From Ascidiaceihabitans sp023955215 (GTDB lineage Bacteria; Pseudomonadota; Alphaproteobacteria; Rhodobacterales; Rhodobacteraceae): a DNA stretch of 64,000 nt. This document shows positions 24,766-34,259 of the stretch, piece after piece. Within the stretch, counting starts at the first letter, position 1; every line of letters starts with the position of its first letter. The notes beneath the pieces are model-generated. The model did no database searches. It was not told the origin of the DNA and saw only the letters and a program-made list of their open reading frames with translations. The position numbers and the translations under genes were made by a program. The stretch spans positions 1-64,000 of the forward strand of contig CALSPX010000001.1 in NCBI GenBank assembly GCA_943788345.1, written 5' to 3'.

Positions 24766-25215
24766 GTTGGCCTCTAATTATTTTGCGCTTATGTAACATG
24801 TGCGCGGTCTTAAATCTAAAAATTTTTACTTCTATAGGCAGGAATATTGCAAAAGTGGCGCGTTTTCGCGTCATGGTGGCGGTGGGGGCGATTTTTACAA
24901 CGTAATGATGCAAAAATGCGCGACATTTGCGCCTTTTGGTTGAAGTTTTTGGAGTCTTGCTGGGCCAGTATTCCGCCATCGCGGGGGTTTTGCGGGCTGC
25001 AGTCGTAAATTGCTGGGGTTCTGGTGAATAATGTTGGCAATGGTTGGGGCATTTACAGGCAACTGTTCTCAGAATGCGATGGTACTTCAACTGACGATAT
25101 TCACTCATTTAATACGCTAGGTTAACTGTGCCGATTGTACTGTAGTGTTGTCTTGCGATTACATGTACCCCACGTTGTAGAAATTGAAGCCTTGAACCGA
25201 AGCCGGAGCAAAGAC
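24766..25215. other. Intergenic region between the xerC operon and priA
   Basis: About 450 bases with no supported gene. It is AT-rich near 24780-24840 and must hold divergent promoters for the DUF484-xerC operon and for priA. Overlapping open frames on the minus strand are rich in Cys, His and Lys without any family pattern and look like chance frames. I see no strong hairpin or repeat. Confidence 0.5.
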
Positions 25216-27423
25216 GTGCGCCAATCTCAAACCGCGCCAGAGTATTTTGATGAGGGTGCCCTGATTGGGGTGCTGACTGCCGAACCCTTGGATCGCATGT
25301 TGGATTATAAGGCACCTGAGGGTGGCTGCCATCTGGGTGCATTTGTGGAAGTGCCGTTGGGACCGCGTAAGGTGATTGGTGTTGTTTGGGGCGCTGGCAA
25401 AGGTGATTGGGACATCAAAAAAGTGCGCGCCGCTTACCGTGTGCTGGATGCCGCGCCTATGCGGCTGGAAATGCGTGATTTTTTACGCCGATCGGCAGAT
25501 TACACCCTGACACCGATGAACGCGATGCTGCGATTGGCCACACGCGCACCGGGGTTGGGTGATCCACCGTCCATGCGCAAAATTTATCGACGTGGACCGT
25601 CCGAGCCAGAGCGCATGACTGATGCCCGCCAGAAAGTCCTGAATACGCTGGCTGAATACGGTGACCTGTCATTTAGGCTGAAAGAATTGGCTGAGCTGGC
25701 AGGGGTCACAACCTCAGTGGTCAAAGGGTTGGTTGAGCAAGGGGCTGTGGCGGAAGAAGACAGTCCACGCGACCTGCCGTTTCCGCGCCTTGATCCGAGC
25801 CTACCAAGTAAAGAACTGACAGAGGATCAGGCAACAGCATCTGCCTATCTCGCGGATGCGGTTCAATCTGGTAACTACGGTACAACGCTTTTGCGTGGGG
25901 TGACGGGGTCGGGTAAGACGGAGGTTTACCTAGAGGCCGTGGCGGCGGCATTGCGCGCTGGGCGTCAGGCGTTGGTGTTGTTGCCAGAGATTGCGCTGAC
26001 GGCTGAGTTCCTTAAACGAGTGCAGGAACGCTTTGGCCATCGGCCTGCAGAATGGCATTCTGGGGCAACGATGACCGAACGCCGCCGAATCTGGCGTATG
26101 ATCGGGCAGGGGCAGGCGCAGCTGGTGATTGGTGCGCGCTCTGCCCTTTTCCTTCCTTATCAGAATCTTGGTCTGATCGTGGTCGATGAGGAACATGACA
26201 CCTCCTATAAACAGGAAGAGGGCGTGCTGTATAACGCCCGTGACATGGCCGTTTTGCGTGCCTCGATCTGTGGGGCGCATGTGGTGCTGGCATCGGCGAC
26301 CCCGTCCTTGGAAAGCTGGGCGAATGCGGAAAGTGGCAAATACAAACGTCTGGAACTGACCTCGCGCTTTGGTCCCGCCGTTATGCCGACAATGAAGACG
26401 ATCGATATGCGCGACGCCAAATTGCCAGCCAACCGTTGGGTGTCTGAAGTCCTGAAATCCGAGGTGCAAAAGCGTATTGATGCGGGTGAACAGGCGATGC
26501 TGTTTATCAACCGTCGTGGTTATGCGCCGATCACGTTATGTCGTGCATGTGGTCATCAGGTAGGATGTGACGATTGCGATGCGCGGATGGTGGAGCACCG
26601 GTTCCAGAACCGTCTGGTTTGTCACCAATGTGGTGAGACCAAAGAGATGCCGACCAAATGTCCGTCTTGTGACGCCGAAGGGCGCATGGCCCCTGTTGGG
26701 CCGGGGGTCGAGCGTTTGGGCGAAGAAGCCGCCGAGCTGTTTCCAGATGCCCGTATCGCGACGCTGAGTTCAGACATGTACGGATCAGCCCGCGCGCTGA
26801 AGGCCGAGATTGAGGCGATTGCTGCTGGTGGTGCGGATATCGTTATTGGGACGCAGTTGGTTGCAAAGGGGCACAACTTTCCTAACCTTACATTGGTCGG
26901 TGTGATTGATGCGGACTTGGGGCTTCAGGGATCTGACTTGCGCGCGGCTGAACGAACGTTTCAGTTAATGCGTCAGGTTGCTGGTCGCGCTGGACGTGCC
27001 GAAAAACCGGGTACGGCGATGTTGCAGACCTATCAGCCAGAGCATCCCGTGATCCGTTCGATCCTTGAAGGTGACGAAGAGGGATTTTGGCGGGCCCAAG
27101 CCGCTGAACGCAAAGCTGCAGGCGTGCCGCCTTATGGGCGCATGGCTGGAATCATCGTCAGTGGCACTGACTTGCCGCAAGTTTTTGATTTGGCGAACCA
27201 CCTGGCCCGTATGGATGGACCTCTACGCGCGGTTGGTGCGCAGATATTTGGGCCAGCACCTGCACCGATTGCCCGCGTGCGTGGACGTCATCGCGTGCGT
27301 ATGTTGGTGAAGGCTGACAAGACAGTCGCGTTGCAAGGCGCCTTGTCGCGCTGGGCCGCGCAGGTCAAACTAAAGGGTGATGTGAAACTCGCAATCGATA
27401 TCGACCCACAGAATTTCTATTAA
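25216..27423 (+). CDS. priA: Primosomal protein N' (replication restart helicase PriA)
   Basis: About 735 residues. The N-terminal DNA-binding region is followed by a superfamily-2 helicase core with Walker A GVTGSGKTEVY, Walker B VVDEEHD and the paired zinc-binding modules (CRACGHQVGCDDCD and CHQCGETKEMPTKCPSC). Later come GTQLVAKGHNFPNLTLVGVIDAD and QVAGRAGRAEKPG. I favour the GTG at 25216, which has GGAG 7 bases upstream and begins right before the conserved N-terminus; the frame extends to 25135 without similarity to PriA. It restarts stalled replication forks. Confidence 0.93.
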   Translation: MRQSQTAPEYFDEGALIGVLTAEPLDRMLDYKAPEGGCHLGAFVEVPLGPRKVIGVVWGAGKGDWDIKKVRAAYRVLDAAPMRLEMRDFLRRSADYTLTPMNAMLRLATRAPGLGDPPSMRKIYRRGPSEPERMTDARQKVLNTLAEYGDLSFRLKELAELAGVTTSVVKGLVEQGAVAEEDSPRDLPFPRLDPSLPSKELTEDQATASAYLADAVQSGNYGTTLLRGVTGSGKTEVYLEAVAAALRAGRQALVLLPEIALTAEFLKRVQERFGHRPAEWHSGATMTERRRIWRMIGQGQAQLVIGARSALFLPYQNLGLIVVDEEHDTSYKQEEGVLYNARDMAVLRASICGAHVVLASATPSLESWANAESGKYKRLELTSRFGPAVMPTMKTIDMRDAKLPANRWVSEVLKSEVQKRIDAGEQAMLFINRRGYAPITLCRACGHQVGCDDCDARMVEHRFQNRLVCHQCGETKEMPTKCPSCDAEGRMAPVGPGVERLGEEAAELFPDARIATLSSDMYGSARALKAEIEAIAAGGADIVIGTQLVAKGHNFPNLTLVGVIDADLGLQGSDLRAAERTFQLMRQVAGRAGRAEKPGTAMLQTYQPEHPVIRSILEGDEEGFWRAQAAERKAAGVPPYGRMAGIIVSGTDLPQVFDLANHLARMDGPLRAVGAQIFGPAPAPIARVRGRHRVRMLVKADKTVALQGALSRWAAQVKLKGDVKLAIDIDPQNFY

Positions 27424-27512
27424 TTCATTTGTTTTCTTGCAGCTTGAGACACCGTATTCGCACGGGCTATTCCTCTATTTCCCTTCTCAATGTTTGGGCG
27501 TAGGTCTGGCGC

Positions 27513-28745
27513 ATGTTGAAAACTGTCACACTTGCTGAAGCGCAAAAACTACCGCGCTGGCGCCGTCCTATAGTATTGTTGTTCCTGATGGCTTTTGCCA
27601 TGCCGATTGCGTTCAATACGTGGTCTGCCTTGTTGAACAACTTTGTAATTGAAGTTGCTAATTTTGATGGTTCCGACATTGGATTGCTGCACACGGTGCG
27701 CGAAATACCCGGTTTTTTGGCCGTTGGTGTAATCGCAATCATTATCTTTGTGCGCGAACAAGTGTTGGGACTGGTGTCCCTTGTCCTGCTTGGGGTCGCT
27801 ACTGCTATCACGGCTTACTACCCATCTTTGACCGGAATTTTGACGCTAACAATGCTAAGCTCGATAGGGTTTCACTATTACGAGACGGTGAACCAATCAC
27901 TGCAACTGCAATGGCTGCCAATTACGGATGCCCCGCGTATCATGGGGTGGATGATGGCCTTAGGATCAGCCGCGACCTTCATTGTCTATTTGATCATCCT
28001 GCTGCTGTGGGAACCATTGGGGTTGGGCTATAATATCGTTTATATCTGCGGCGGTGCTGCGACTGCCATCGTCGCCGTCTTTGCGATGGTCGCCTATCCT
28101 CAGTTTGAAGGCCCCACAGTTCAGAATAAAAGCATGGTGCTGCGCAAACGCTACTGGTTGTATTATGCGCTGCAGTTCATGTCGGGTGCCCGTCGCCAAA
28201 TCTTTGTCGTGTTCGCAGGGTTTATGATGGTTGAGAAGTTTGGCTTTGAGGTTCACGAGCTGACTTCGCTGTTCCTGATCAACCTGATGATCAACATGTT
28301 GGTGGCCCCATTGCTGGGTCGTATTGTTCAACGCTTTGGCGAACGGCGCACGTTGGTGTTTGAATACGTCGGTTTGGCGTTGGTCTTCTTGTCTTACGGT
28401 GGTGTTTATTATCTTGGCTGGGGGGTACTGGTTGCGGCCTTCTTGTACGTGGTTGATCACATCTTTTTCGGGCTGGCATTGGCATTGAAAACCTATTTCC
28501 AAAAGATCGCGGACCCTGCCGATATCGCGCCAACCGCGGCTGTCGCTTTTACCATCAATCATATCGCGGCGGTTGTTCTGCCTGTGACGCTTGGATTGCT
28601 TTGGCTGGTGTCACCACTTTTGGTGTTTTTGATTGCCGCTGGGATGGCATGCGTGTCCCTAAGCCTCGCACTTTTGATCCCGCGCCATCCGGGGCCTGGG
28701 CATGAGACAATATTTAAGCCTGCACTGACTGAAGCAGCAGCGTGA
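27513..28745 (+). CDS. MFS transporter
   Basis: A 410-residue membrane protein with about twelve hydrophobic segments and a short cytoplasmic N-terminus. The pattern between helices 2 and 3 is weak, but SDIGLLHTVREIPGFLAVGVI and the second-half equivalent GRIVQRFGERRTLVFEYVGLALV are of the major-facilitator type. It stands alone between priA and prmA. The substrate cannot be inferred. Confidence 0.82.
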   Translation: MLKTVTLAEAQKLPRWRRPIVLLFLMAFAMPIAFNTWSALLNNFVIEVANFDGSDIGLLHTVREIPGFLAVGVIAIIIFVREQVLGLVSLVLLGVATAITAYYPSLTGILTLTMLSSIGFHYYETVNQSLQLQWLPITDAPRIMGWMMALGSAATFIVYLIILLLWEPLGLGYNIVYICGGAATAIVAVFAMVAYPQFEGPTVQNKSMVLRKRYWLYYALQFMSGARRQIFVVFAGFMMVEKFGFEVHELTSLFLINLMINMLVAPLLGRIVQRFGERRTLVFEYVGLALVFLSYGGVYYLGWGVLVAAFLYVVDHIFFGLALALKTYFQKIADPADIAPTAAVAFTINHIAAVVLPVTLGLLWLVSPLLVFLIAAGMACVSLSLALLIPRHPGPGHETIFKPALTEAAA

Positions 28746-28867
28746 GTTTAACCAGCCCTTGCGGGACTGCGGGGCTGGCGCTATGTCGCGAAGCTGAACC
28801 TAGTGGCCGTGGATGTGCGATTTAATGTGCGCGCCGAACCACGACGAACGTTATATTGGAGCCGAAA

Positions 28868-29740
28868 ATGCCGACATTCACTGCGCTGACGACCCTTATG
28901 GGAAAACCTGCAGCCGAAGCGCTGGGCACGGCGATGGAGCGATTGATTCCTGAACCGACAGGCATTGGCGTTTTTGAAGTTGAGGATGGTTCGGGCCTTT
29001 GGGAAGTGGGCGGCTATTTCACAGAACATCCGGATGAAACAGCTCTGTCTTTGTTGGCGACAGCAATGGGTGCGAAATCTTTTGCGGTTTCTGAATTGCC
29101 AGAAACCGATTGGGTCGCCCATGTGCGCCGTGAATTGGCACCAGTCGAGGCCGGGCGCTTCTTTGTTTACGGCAGTCATGATGCCGACAAAGTACCTGCA
29201 GACTGCGAGCCACTGCTGATTGAGGCCGCAATGGCGTTTGGTACGGGCCATCATGGTACGACCTTGGGCTGCTTGCGCGCTGTGGACCGCCTGTCAGAGG
29301 GTGGGTTCCAAGGTGAAAACGTGGCGGACATCGGTTGCGGTACTGCCGTTTTAGGCATGGCTGCGGCACGCATTTGGCCGAACCCCGTTATGGTCAGCGA
29401 CATTGATGAGGTCGCTGTTGATGTGGCCAATGCCAACGTTGAGGCCAATAACTTGGTCGGACGCATCATTGCTGTCGAAGCTGCTGGTTTTGACCATCCT
29501 GATCTTTTGGCCAAAGCACCGTATGATTTGGTTTTCGCCAATATTCTCAAAGGTCCCCTGATTGCATTGGCACCAGATATGGCCACGAATCTGGCGGATG
29601 AGGGCTATGCGATTCTCTCTGGAATTCTGAATGAGCAGGCCGATGACGTAATTGCAGTTTATGCACAGAACGGCATCAATCTTGTTCATCGGGAAGAGAT
29701 TGTTGAGTGGACAACGCTAACCTTGCAGAAAAAGACATAA
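28868..29740 (+). CDS. prmA: Ribosomal protein L11 methyltransferase
   Basis: About 290 residues. After an N-terminal substrate-recognition domain the linker AFGTGHHGTTLGCLRAVD and the SAM-binding motif VADIGCGTAVLGMAA are visible, followed by motif FANILKGPLIALAPDM, all characteristic of PrmA, which trimethylates ribosomal protein L11. The ATG at 28868 follows a GGAG site; a TTG 12 bases earlier is less likely. The gene appears intact. Confidence 0.92.
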   Translation: MPTFTALTTLMGKPAAEALGTAMERLIPEPTGIGVFEVEDGSGLWEVGGYFTEHPDETALSLLATAMGAKSFAVSELPETDWVAHVRRELAPVEAGRFFVYGSHDADKVPADCEPLLIEAAMAFGTGHHGTTLGCLRAVDRLSEGGFQGENVADIGCGTAVLGMAAARIWPNPVMVSDIDEVAVDVANANVEANNLVGRIIAVEAAGFDHPDLLAKAPYDLVFANILKGPLIALAPDMATNLADEGYAILSGILNEQADDVIAVYAQNGINLVHREEIVEWTTLTLQKKT

Positions 29741-29853
29741 TTAGAGCCCTATTTTAAGGGGTTTTGAAGCATTTGCCTAGGAAATGACTTATTTCAGGAC
29801 TATTCACAGGGTGGATCAGTTCGGGGACTGGTCGTTTATAATTAGGTGTAGCC

Positions 29854-30204
29854 ATGTATGGTCCAAGTAAAAATTTTGATGAACGTCTGAATGATATCGG
29901 GCGTAAACACACAGCGATGGCGCGTGGGTATACGACAGAGATCCGTAGTGATGGATTGATCGTTGTTAAGCCTTATGTTCGCCGCCGCGGGTTCAGTATT
30001 CCAGTTGCAGGCATCTTGATGCTTCTTGCCGGCTTTTTGTTTTTCAAAGCATTTATTTTGGCAGCTGTTGGGCCAGAGCTTTATGACGAACGCGTTGCCA
30101 AGTTGGATGAGGGCACCTTTGTTGAACAAGGCGGCGCATGGGTCATGCAAATTGAACCGGCAACAGAGTACTTTGCGGCCGTAATTGGTCCGATTTTTCG
30201 CTAA
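29854..30204 (+). CDS. Small membrane protein, function unknown
   Basis: A 116-residue protein with one clear membrane helix (FSIPVAGILMLLAGFLFFKAFILAAVG) at about residues 48-74. A basic N-terminal part and a short C-terminal part (YDERVAKLDEGTFVEQGGAWVMQIEP) flank it. I do not recognise a named family. It lies between prmA and a strong bidirectional terminator. Confidence 0.6.
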   Translation: MYGPSKNFDERLNDIGRKHTAMARGYTTEIRSDGLIVVKPYVRRRGFSIPVAGILMLLAGFLFFKAFILAAVGPELYDERVAKLDEGTFVEQGGAWVMQIEPATEYFAAVIGPIFR

Positions 30205-30280
30205 TCTAGAGACCCTCCAGTGTTTGCTGAGGTGCGTTGGCCCTTTGAGGGGGCAATAGGCTGCAAGCAAACATAAAAAA

Positions 30281-30314
30281 ACCGCGCAACCCGAATTGGG
30301 TTTGCGCGGTTTTT
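30281..30314. terminator. Bidirectional intrinsic terminator
   Basis: ACCGCGCAACCC (from 30281) pairs with GGGTTTGCGCGGT (30298-30310, one-base bulge) around GAATT, with an A-run before it and a T-run after it. It serves the small membrane protein gene on the plus strand and the convergent DUF1127 gene on the minus strand. Confidence 0.88.
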
Positions 30315-30374
30315 GCGTCTAAGGGCTCTCATCCCCCGAGGGAGGGCGAGGAAGAGATCCTCTTAGAATTCGAA

Positions 30375-30584
30375 TTAGCGTGCGCGTGCAACAGTTTCGA
30401 TGTCGCCGCGTGAAAGACCAATGTCTTCAAGCTCGCGGTTGCTAAGTGATGTAAGTGCATTGCGTGTCAGGCGTGCGTCGTTCCAGAATACTGCAGCATC
30501 GATTGCTGAGTGAACGGCGCCTGAAATACGGGCTGCAACTGAAGTTGTGCCGAATGTAGTGCTGTTTGTGTTGAATGTTGTCAT
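30375..30584 (-). CDS. DUF1127 domain protein
   Basis: A 69-residue protein. The C-terminal half LTSLSNRELEDIGLSRGDIETVARAR is the DUF1127 signature (an YjiS-like small helical domain). In alphaproteobacteria such proteins are linked to phosphate/carbon storage physiology and some bind RNA; the role of this copy is unknown. It has its own intergenic region upstream of about 290 bases and ends near the bidirectional terminator. Confidence 0.88.
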   Translation of the reverse strand: MTTFNTNSTTFGTTSVAARISGAVHSAIDAAVFWNDARLTRNALTSLSNRELEDIGLSRGDIETVARAR

Positions 30585-30877
30585 CGTCGCAGTCCTTTAT
30601 AAATGTTGGCCGGGATTGTCCGGTCTTGTAATGAGGCGTCTAGAGCCAAAGATTGAATCCAACAATAACTAAGAATGCATGTTCGATATGCGTTTTGCGC
30701 ATAGGTAAATGCAGTCGTATAGCCCATGAAAATAAGGAGTTATTTGCGACCTCGTAGGTGTCGTTTTTGTGATGTTTAGGCATAGGGTTTTGTACTCCGC
30801 AATGTTGCCTCTTGGCGAATGTTCTTGTTTCGTGCTATCTGTGCGAAAAGCAACAATAATGCAGGGCAGGTCACGCA

Positions 30878-31384
30878 ATGGCGCGCGTTTTAGGAATTGA
30901 TCCAGGGCTTAGGAATATGGGCTGGGGGGTTATCGATGTTGATGGTCCGCGTATTCGCCATGTTGCGAATGGCGTTATCCACTCTGAAGGGGCGGATTTG
31001 GCGGTACGTCTTTTGTCACTGCATCGCGGCCTCACAGAGGTGATGGTGCGCTATGCCCCGCACACGGCTGCGGTTGAGCAAACTTTTGTAAACAAAGATG
31101 GGGCGGGAACGCTGAAATTGGGCCAAGCACGAGGCATCGCCATGTTGGTGCCAGCTCAGGGCGGTTTGACTGTCGGTGAATATGCCCCGAACAAAGTGAA
31201 GAAGACCGTTGTTGGCGTTGGTCACGCTGACAAGGGTCAAGTTGCGCATATGGTTAAGTTGCAATTGCCCGGTGTTGAACTGGCGGGACCTGATGCAACG
31301 GACGCATTGGCGATCGCCATTTGTCACGCCCATCATGGCGGGGCCAGCGGGTTGGCAGAAGCATTACAAAAGGCATTGGTATGA
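30878..31384 (+). CDS. ruvC: Crossover junction endodeoxyribonuclease RuvC
   Basis: A 168-residue Holliday-junction resolvase. The first acidic residue is in RVLGIDPGLRNMGWGVID, the second in AAVEQTFVNKDGAGTLKLGQARG, and the final Asp pair in GPDATDALAIAICHAHH, together the RNase-H-like catalytic set. It overlaps ruvA by 4 bp (ATGA). First gene of ruvCAB. Confidence 0.95.
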   Translation: MARVLGIDPGLRNMGWGVIDVDGPRIRHVANGVIHSEGADLAVRLLSLHRGLTEVMVRYAPHTAAVEQTFVNKDGAGTLKLGQARGIAMLVPAQGGLTVGEYAPNKVKKTVVGVGHADKGQVAHMVKLQLPGVELAGPDATDALAIAICHAHHGGASGLAEALQKALV

Positions 31385-32034
31385 TTGGGAAACTCACAGG
31401 ACGTATCGATTACCGAACCACAGACCATGTTTTGATCGATGTGCGCGGCGTTGGTTATATCGTGTATTGTTCGGAACGGACGATGGCGACTTTGCCCGGG
31501 GTGGGCGAAGTTTGCGCCTTGTTCACCGATTTGGTTGTGCGCGAGGATCTGATGCAGTTGTTTGGCTTTCCAACCTTGGCTGAAAAGGAATGGCATCGTT
31601 TGCTCACGTCCGTTCAAGGTGTTGGTGCCAAAGCATCCCTCGCAATCCTTGGCACCTTAGGTACCGATGGTGTGAGTCGCGCTATTGCGCTGGGAGACTG
31701 GAATTCGATCAAAGCGGCCAAAGGTATTGGGCCTAAGATTGCGCAACGTGTGGTTTTGGATCTGAAAGATAAGGCCCCTTCAATCATGGCCATGGGTGGC
31801 ACGATGGCCCAAGCGATGGGCGATGATGATGGCCAAGTGATTGAAGGCCCTATTTCAAACCCAGTGGTTCAAAACCAGTCGGCACAGGCCGAAGCATTGT
31901 CTGCGCTTGGCAATCTTGGTTATGCGCCGGGTGATGCTGCGGGGGCAGTGGCCCAAGCGGCAGGCGAAAACCCTGATGCTGAAACGCCTGCACTTATTCG
32001 TGCTGCGTTGAAACTGTTGGCCCCGAAAGGTTAG
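31381..32034 (+). CDS. ruvA: Holliday junction DNA helicase subunit RuvA
   Basis: About 217 residues. The OB-like N-terminal domain (MIGKLTGRIDYRTTDHVLIDVRGVGY) is followed by helix-hairpin-helix motifs (SVQGVGAKASLAILG, AKGIGPKIAQRVVLDLKD) and a C-terminal RuvB-contact domain (AEALSALGNLGYAPGDA). The start ATG overlaps the ruvC stop; a longer frame begins within ruvC and is not needed. It forms the tetramer that holds the junction. Confidence 0.95.
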   Translation: MIGKLTGRIDYRTTDHVLIDVRGVGYIVYCSERTMATLPGVGEVCALFTDLVVREDLMQLFGFPTLAEKEWHRLLTSVQGVGAKASLAILGTLGTDGVSRAIALGDWNSIKAAKGIGPKIAQRVVLDLKDKAPSIMAMGGTMAQAMGDDDGQVIEGPISNPVVQNQSAQAEALSALGNLGYAPGDAAGAVAQAAGENPDAETPALIRAALKLLAPKG

Positions 32035-32094
32035 GGGCGGTTGTGGCTGAACCTTCCACTGGAAGAACGCCGCACCTTGCGCCATAGATGATTT

Positions 32095-33114
32095 ATGAGT
32101 GAACCAGACCCAACTTTGCGCCCCGCGCCCATGCCCGAAGATTTTGACCGCGCTTTGCGTCCTCAAGGTTTGGACGAGTTTGTGGGGCAAGCTGAAGCGC
32201 GCGCTAACCTGCGTGTCTTTATCCAATCTGCCAAGCAGCGCGGCGAGGCGATGGATCACACGTTATTCCACGGACCACCTGGTTTGGGAAAAACGACATT
32301 GGCTCAGATCATGGCACGTGAGTTGGGTGTAAACTTCCGCATGACCTCTGGCCCTGTTTTGGCCAAAGCGGGTGATCTGGCTGCGATCCTCACGAACTTA
32401 GAGGCGCGCGATGTTTTGTTTATCGACGAAATCCACCGTCTGAATCCTGCGGTAGAAGAAGTGTTATATCCAGCGCTTGAGGATTTCGAACTGGATTTGG
32501 TGATTGGCGAGGGGCCAGCGGCCCGTACAGTGCGGATTGAATTGCAGCCCTTCACGCTTGTTGGCGCAACAACCCGCATGGGTTTGCTGACCACGCCGCT
32601 GCGCGACCGTTTTGGTATTCCGACCCGTCTAGAATTTTACACCGAGGATGAACTGTTCATCATCGTTGAACGCAACGCTCGTAAATTGGGTGCCCCCGCT
32701 GATGAAGGTGGCGCGCGAGAGATCGCACGCCGCGCCCGCGGAACCCCACGTATCGCTGGGCGTCTGTTGCGCCGCGTTGTGGATTTCGCGGTTGTTGAAG
32801 GTGATGGCCGCGTCACGCAAGAACTGGCGGATAGCGCACTGACGCGTCTGGGTGTTGATCGCTTGGGTCTAGATAGTGCTGACCGCCGCTATCTGCGCTT
32901 GATCGCTGAAAACTATCAGGGTGGTCCTGTTGGGATTGAAACGCTAAGTGCAGCACTCAGCGAAAGCCGTGATGCCTTGGAAGAAGTGATCGAACCGTAT
33001 TTGCTTCAACAAGGTCTAATCCAGCGCACACCGCGTGGTCGGATGTTGGCGCAGAAGGCTTGGACCCATTTGGGCATGTCACCACCGGCCAAGGCGTCGG
33101 ACCTATTTGGCTAA
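32095..33114 (+). CDS. ruvB: Holliday junction branch-migration ATPase RuvB
   Basis: A 339-residue AAA+ motor. Walker A GPPGLGKT is at about 60-67, Walker B LFIDEIHRLNP follows, sensor 1 is in VGATTRMGLLTTPLRDRFGIP with the arginine finger, and a winged-helix C-terminal domain ends with IQRTPRGRMLAQKAWTHLG. It lies 60 bp after ruvA in the same direction. Confidence 0.96.
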   Translation: MSEPDPTLRPAPMPEDFDRALRPQGLDEFVGQAEARANLRVFIQSAKQRGEAMDHTLFHGPPGLGKTTLAQIMARELGVNFRMTSGPVLAKAGDLAAILTNLEARDVLFIDEIHRLNPAVEEVLYPALEDFELDLVIGEGPAARTVRIELQPFTLVGATTRMGLLTTPLRDRFGIPTRLEFYTEDELFIIVERNARKLGAPADEGGAREIARRARGTPRIAGRLLRRVVDFAVVEGDGRVTQELADSALTRLGVDRLGLDSADRRYLRLIAENYQGGPVGIETLSAALSESRDALEEVIEPYLLQQGLIQRTPRGRMLAQKAWTHLGMSPPAKASDLFG

Positions 33115-33147
33115 TAGCCTAACGATTTAAGACGAAGGACACTGAAA

Positions 33148-33771
33148 ATGGATCTTACGGACGTAGAGCAGCTGTTTACCCGTGCGGATGGATCATTTGC
33201 ATTTGCCCGTTGGGGGCGTGGGATTGCACCGGTGGTGTTTGGCGTCGAAGATGAAACCTTGGGCGTTATTAAAGGTGCCATTGATGCAGTGTGCCGATTA
33301 GCAGGTCACGAAATGACAGATGGCGATGCGGAACTGGGTAGCAACTTTATGTGGTTCTTCTTCCGCGATTGGGATGAATTGCTAGAGGTTCCGCGCCTTT
33401 GCGATATGGTCCCTGACCTTGAGCCATTGGTGGGCCGCCTGAAAGAGGCAGATGCAAACCAGTACCGCGCGTTTCGCTTCGATGATGCCGGCGCGATTAA
33501 AGCCTGCTTCGTTTTTCTGCGCATGGATGACAGCCTATCCGCACTGCCCGCAGATACATTGGCGCTAAGCCAAGCGACGCAATCGATGCTGTTGTGGTCT
33601 GACACGGCGTTTAGAACCCAGTCGCCGCTGGCATTGGTCGGTGAAACAACTGTTTTGCGCCCAGAAATTGGCCAAGTGATCGCCGCAGCCTATGATCCCA
33701 TCTTGCCTGTATCGTCCCACGACCCAACACATGCACTGCGAATGTCTGCGCGTATTGGTGTAATGCAATGA
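33148..33771 (+). CDS. Conserved hypothetical protein between ruvB and ybgC
   Basis: A 207-residue soluble-looking protein, not recognised. It contains RADGSFAFARWGRGIAPVVFGVED, a WFFFRDWDELLEVPRL stretch and a C-terminal SHDPTHALRMSARIGVMQ. It sits 33 bp after ruvB and overlaps ybgC by 4 bp, so it is probably cotranscribed and translationally coupled. I recall a similar gene at this place in other Rhodobacterales, but cannot verify that. No function is assigned. Confidence 0.72.
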   Translation: MDLTDVEQLFTRADGSFAFARWGRGIAPVVFGVEDETLGVIKGAIDAVCRLAGHEMTDGDAELGSNFMWFFFRDWDELLEVPRLCDMVPDLEPLVGRLKEADANQYRAFRFDDAGAIKACFVFLRMDDSLSALPADTLALSQATQSMLLWSDTAFRTQSPLALVGETTVLRPEIGQVIAAAYDPILPVSSHDPTHALRMSARIGVMQ

Positions 33772-34160
33772 TCCCCCACAGTTTCCCAGTCACCGTCTAT
33801 TATGAAGACACTGATATGGCAGGCATCGTCTATTATGCTAACTATCTGCGTTATATTGAACGTGCGCGCTCTGAGATCGTTGAAGAGTTGGGCATTGATC
33901 AGCGCACAATGCGCGATGCAGGGATCGTATTTGCGGTTACGCGGGTTGAAGCGGATTACCTTGGCTCTGCGAGATTGGGCGATCGTGTTAAAGTCGTCAC
34001 CACGCACTATGCGTCCGGCGCTGTCCGTTGGGTGTTTGACCAAACTGTTGAATTGGATGGTAAGCCAATTTTCCGTGCGAAAGTGACTGCTGCTTGCATG
34101 ACAGTTGAGGGGAAACCAACCCGTCTTCCCGCGGAAATCCGCGCATTAAAGCAGTCCTAA
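33768..34160 (+). CDS. ybgC: Tol-pal-associated acyl-CoA thioesterase YbgC
   Basis: A 130-residue hotdog-fold thioesterase. The family signature with its catalytic Asp and Tyr is in VYYEDTDMAGIVYYANYLRYIERARSE at about residues 8-34. It is the first gene of the tol-pal cluster, as in most proteobacteria, and overlaps the preceding hypothetical gene by 4 bp. Acts in the cytoplasm on short acyl-CoA, with a link to phospholipid metabolism. Confidence 0.93.
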   Translation: MIPHSFPVTVYYEDTDMAGIVYYANYLRYIERARSEIVEELGIDQRTMRDAGIVFAVTRVEADYLGSARLGDRVKVVTTHYASGAVRWVFDQTVELDGKPIFRAKVTAACMTVEGKPTRLPAEIRALKQS

Positions 34161-34259
34161 ACGTGTCCTGACGCCATAGTGATGGCTTTCCCCCTGTTAT
34201 TGCGCTACAAACACTCTCAATGATGGTCAAAAAACTGACCGCAACAAAAGAGCAGGCAC

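Noticed and set aside
25930..26469. 179-codon minus-strand ORF inside priA
   Set aside because: Antisense to the helicase core; composition rich in His, Arg and Gln, typical of shadow frames.
27966..28562. 198-codon minus-strand ORF opposite the MFS transporter
   Set aside because: Very rich in His, Gln and Asp, the mirror of hydrophobic codons; not a gene.
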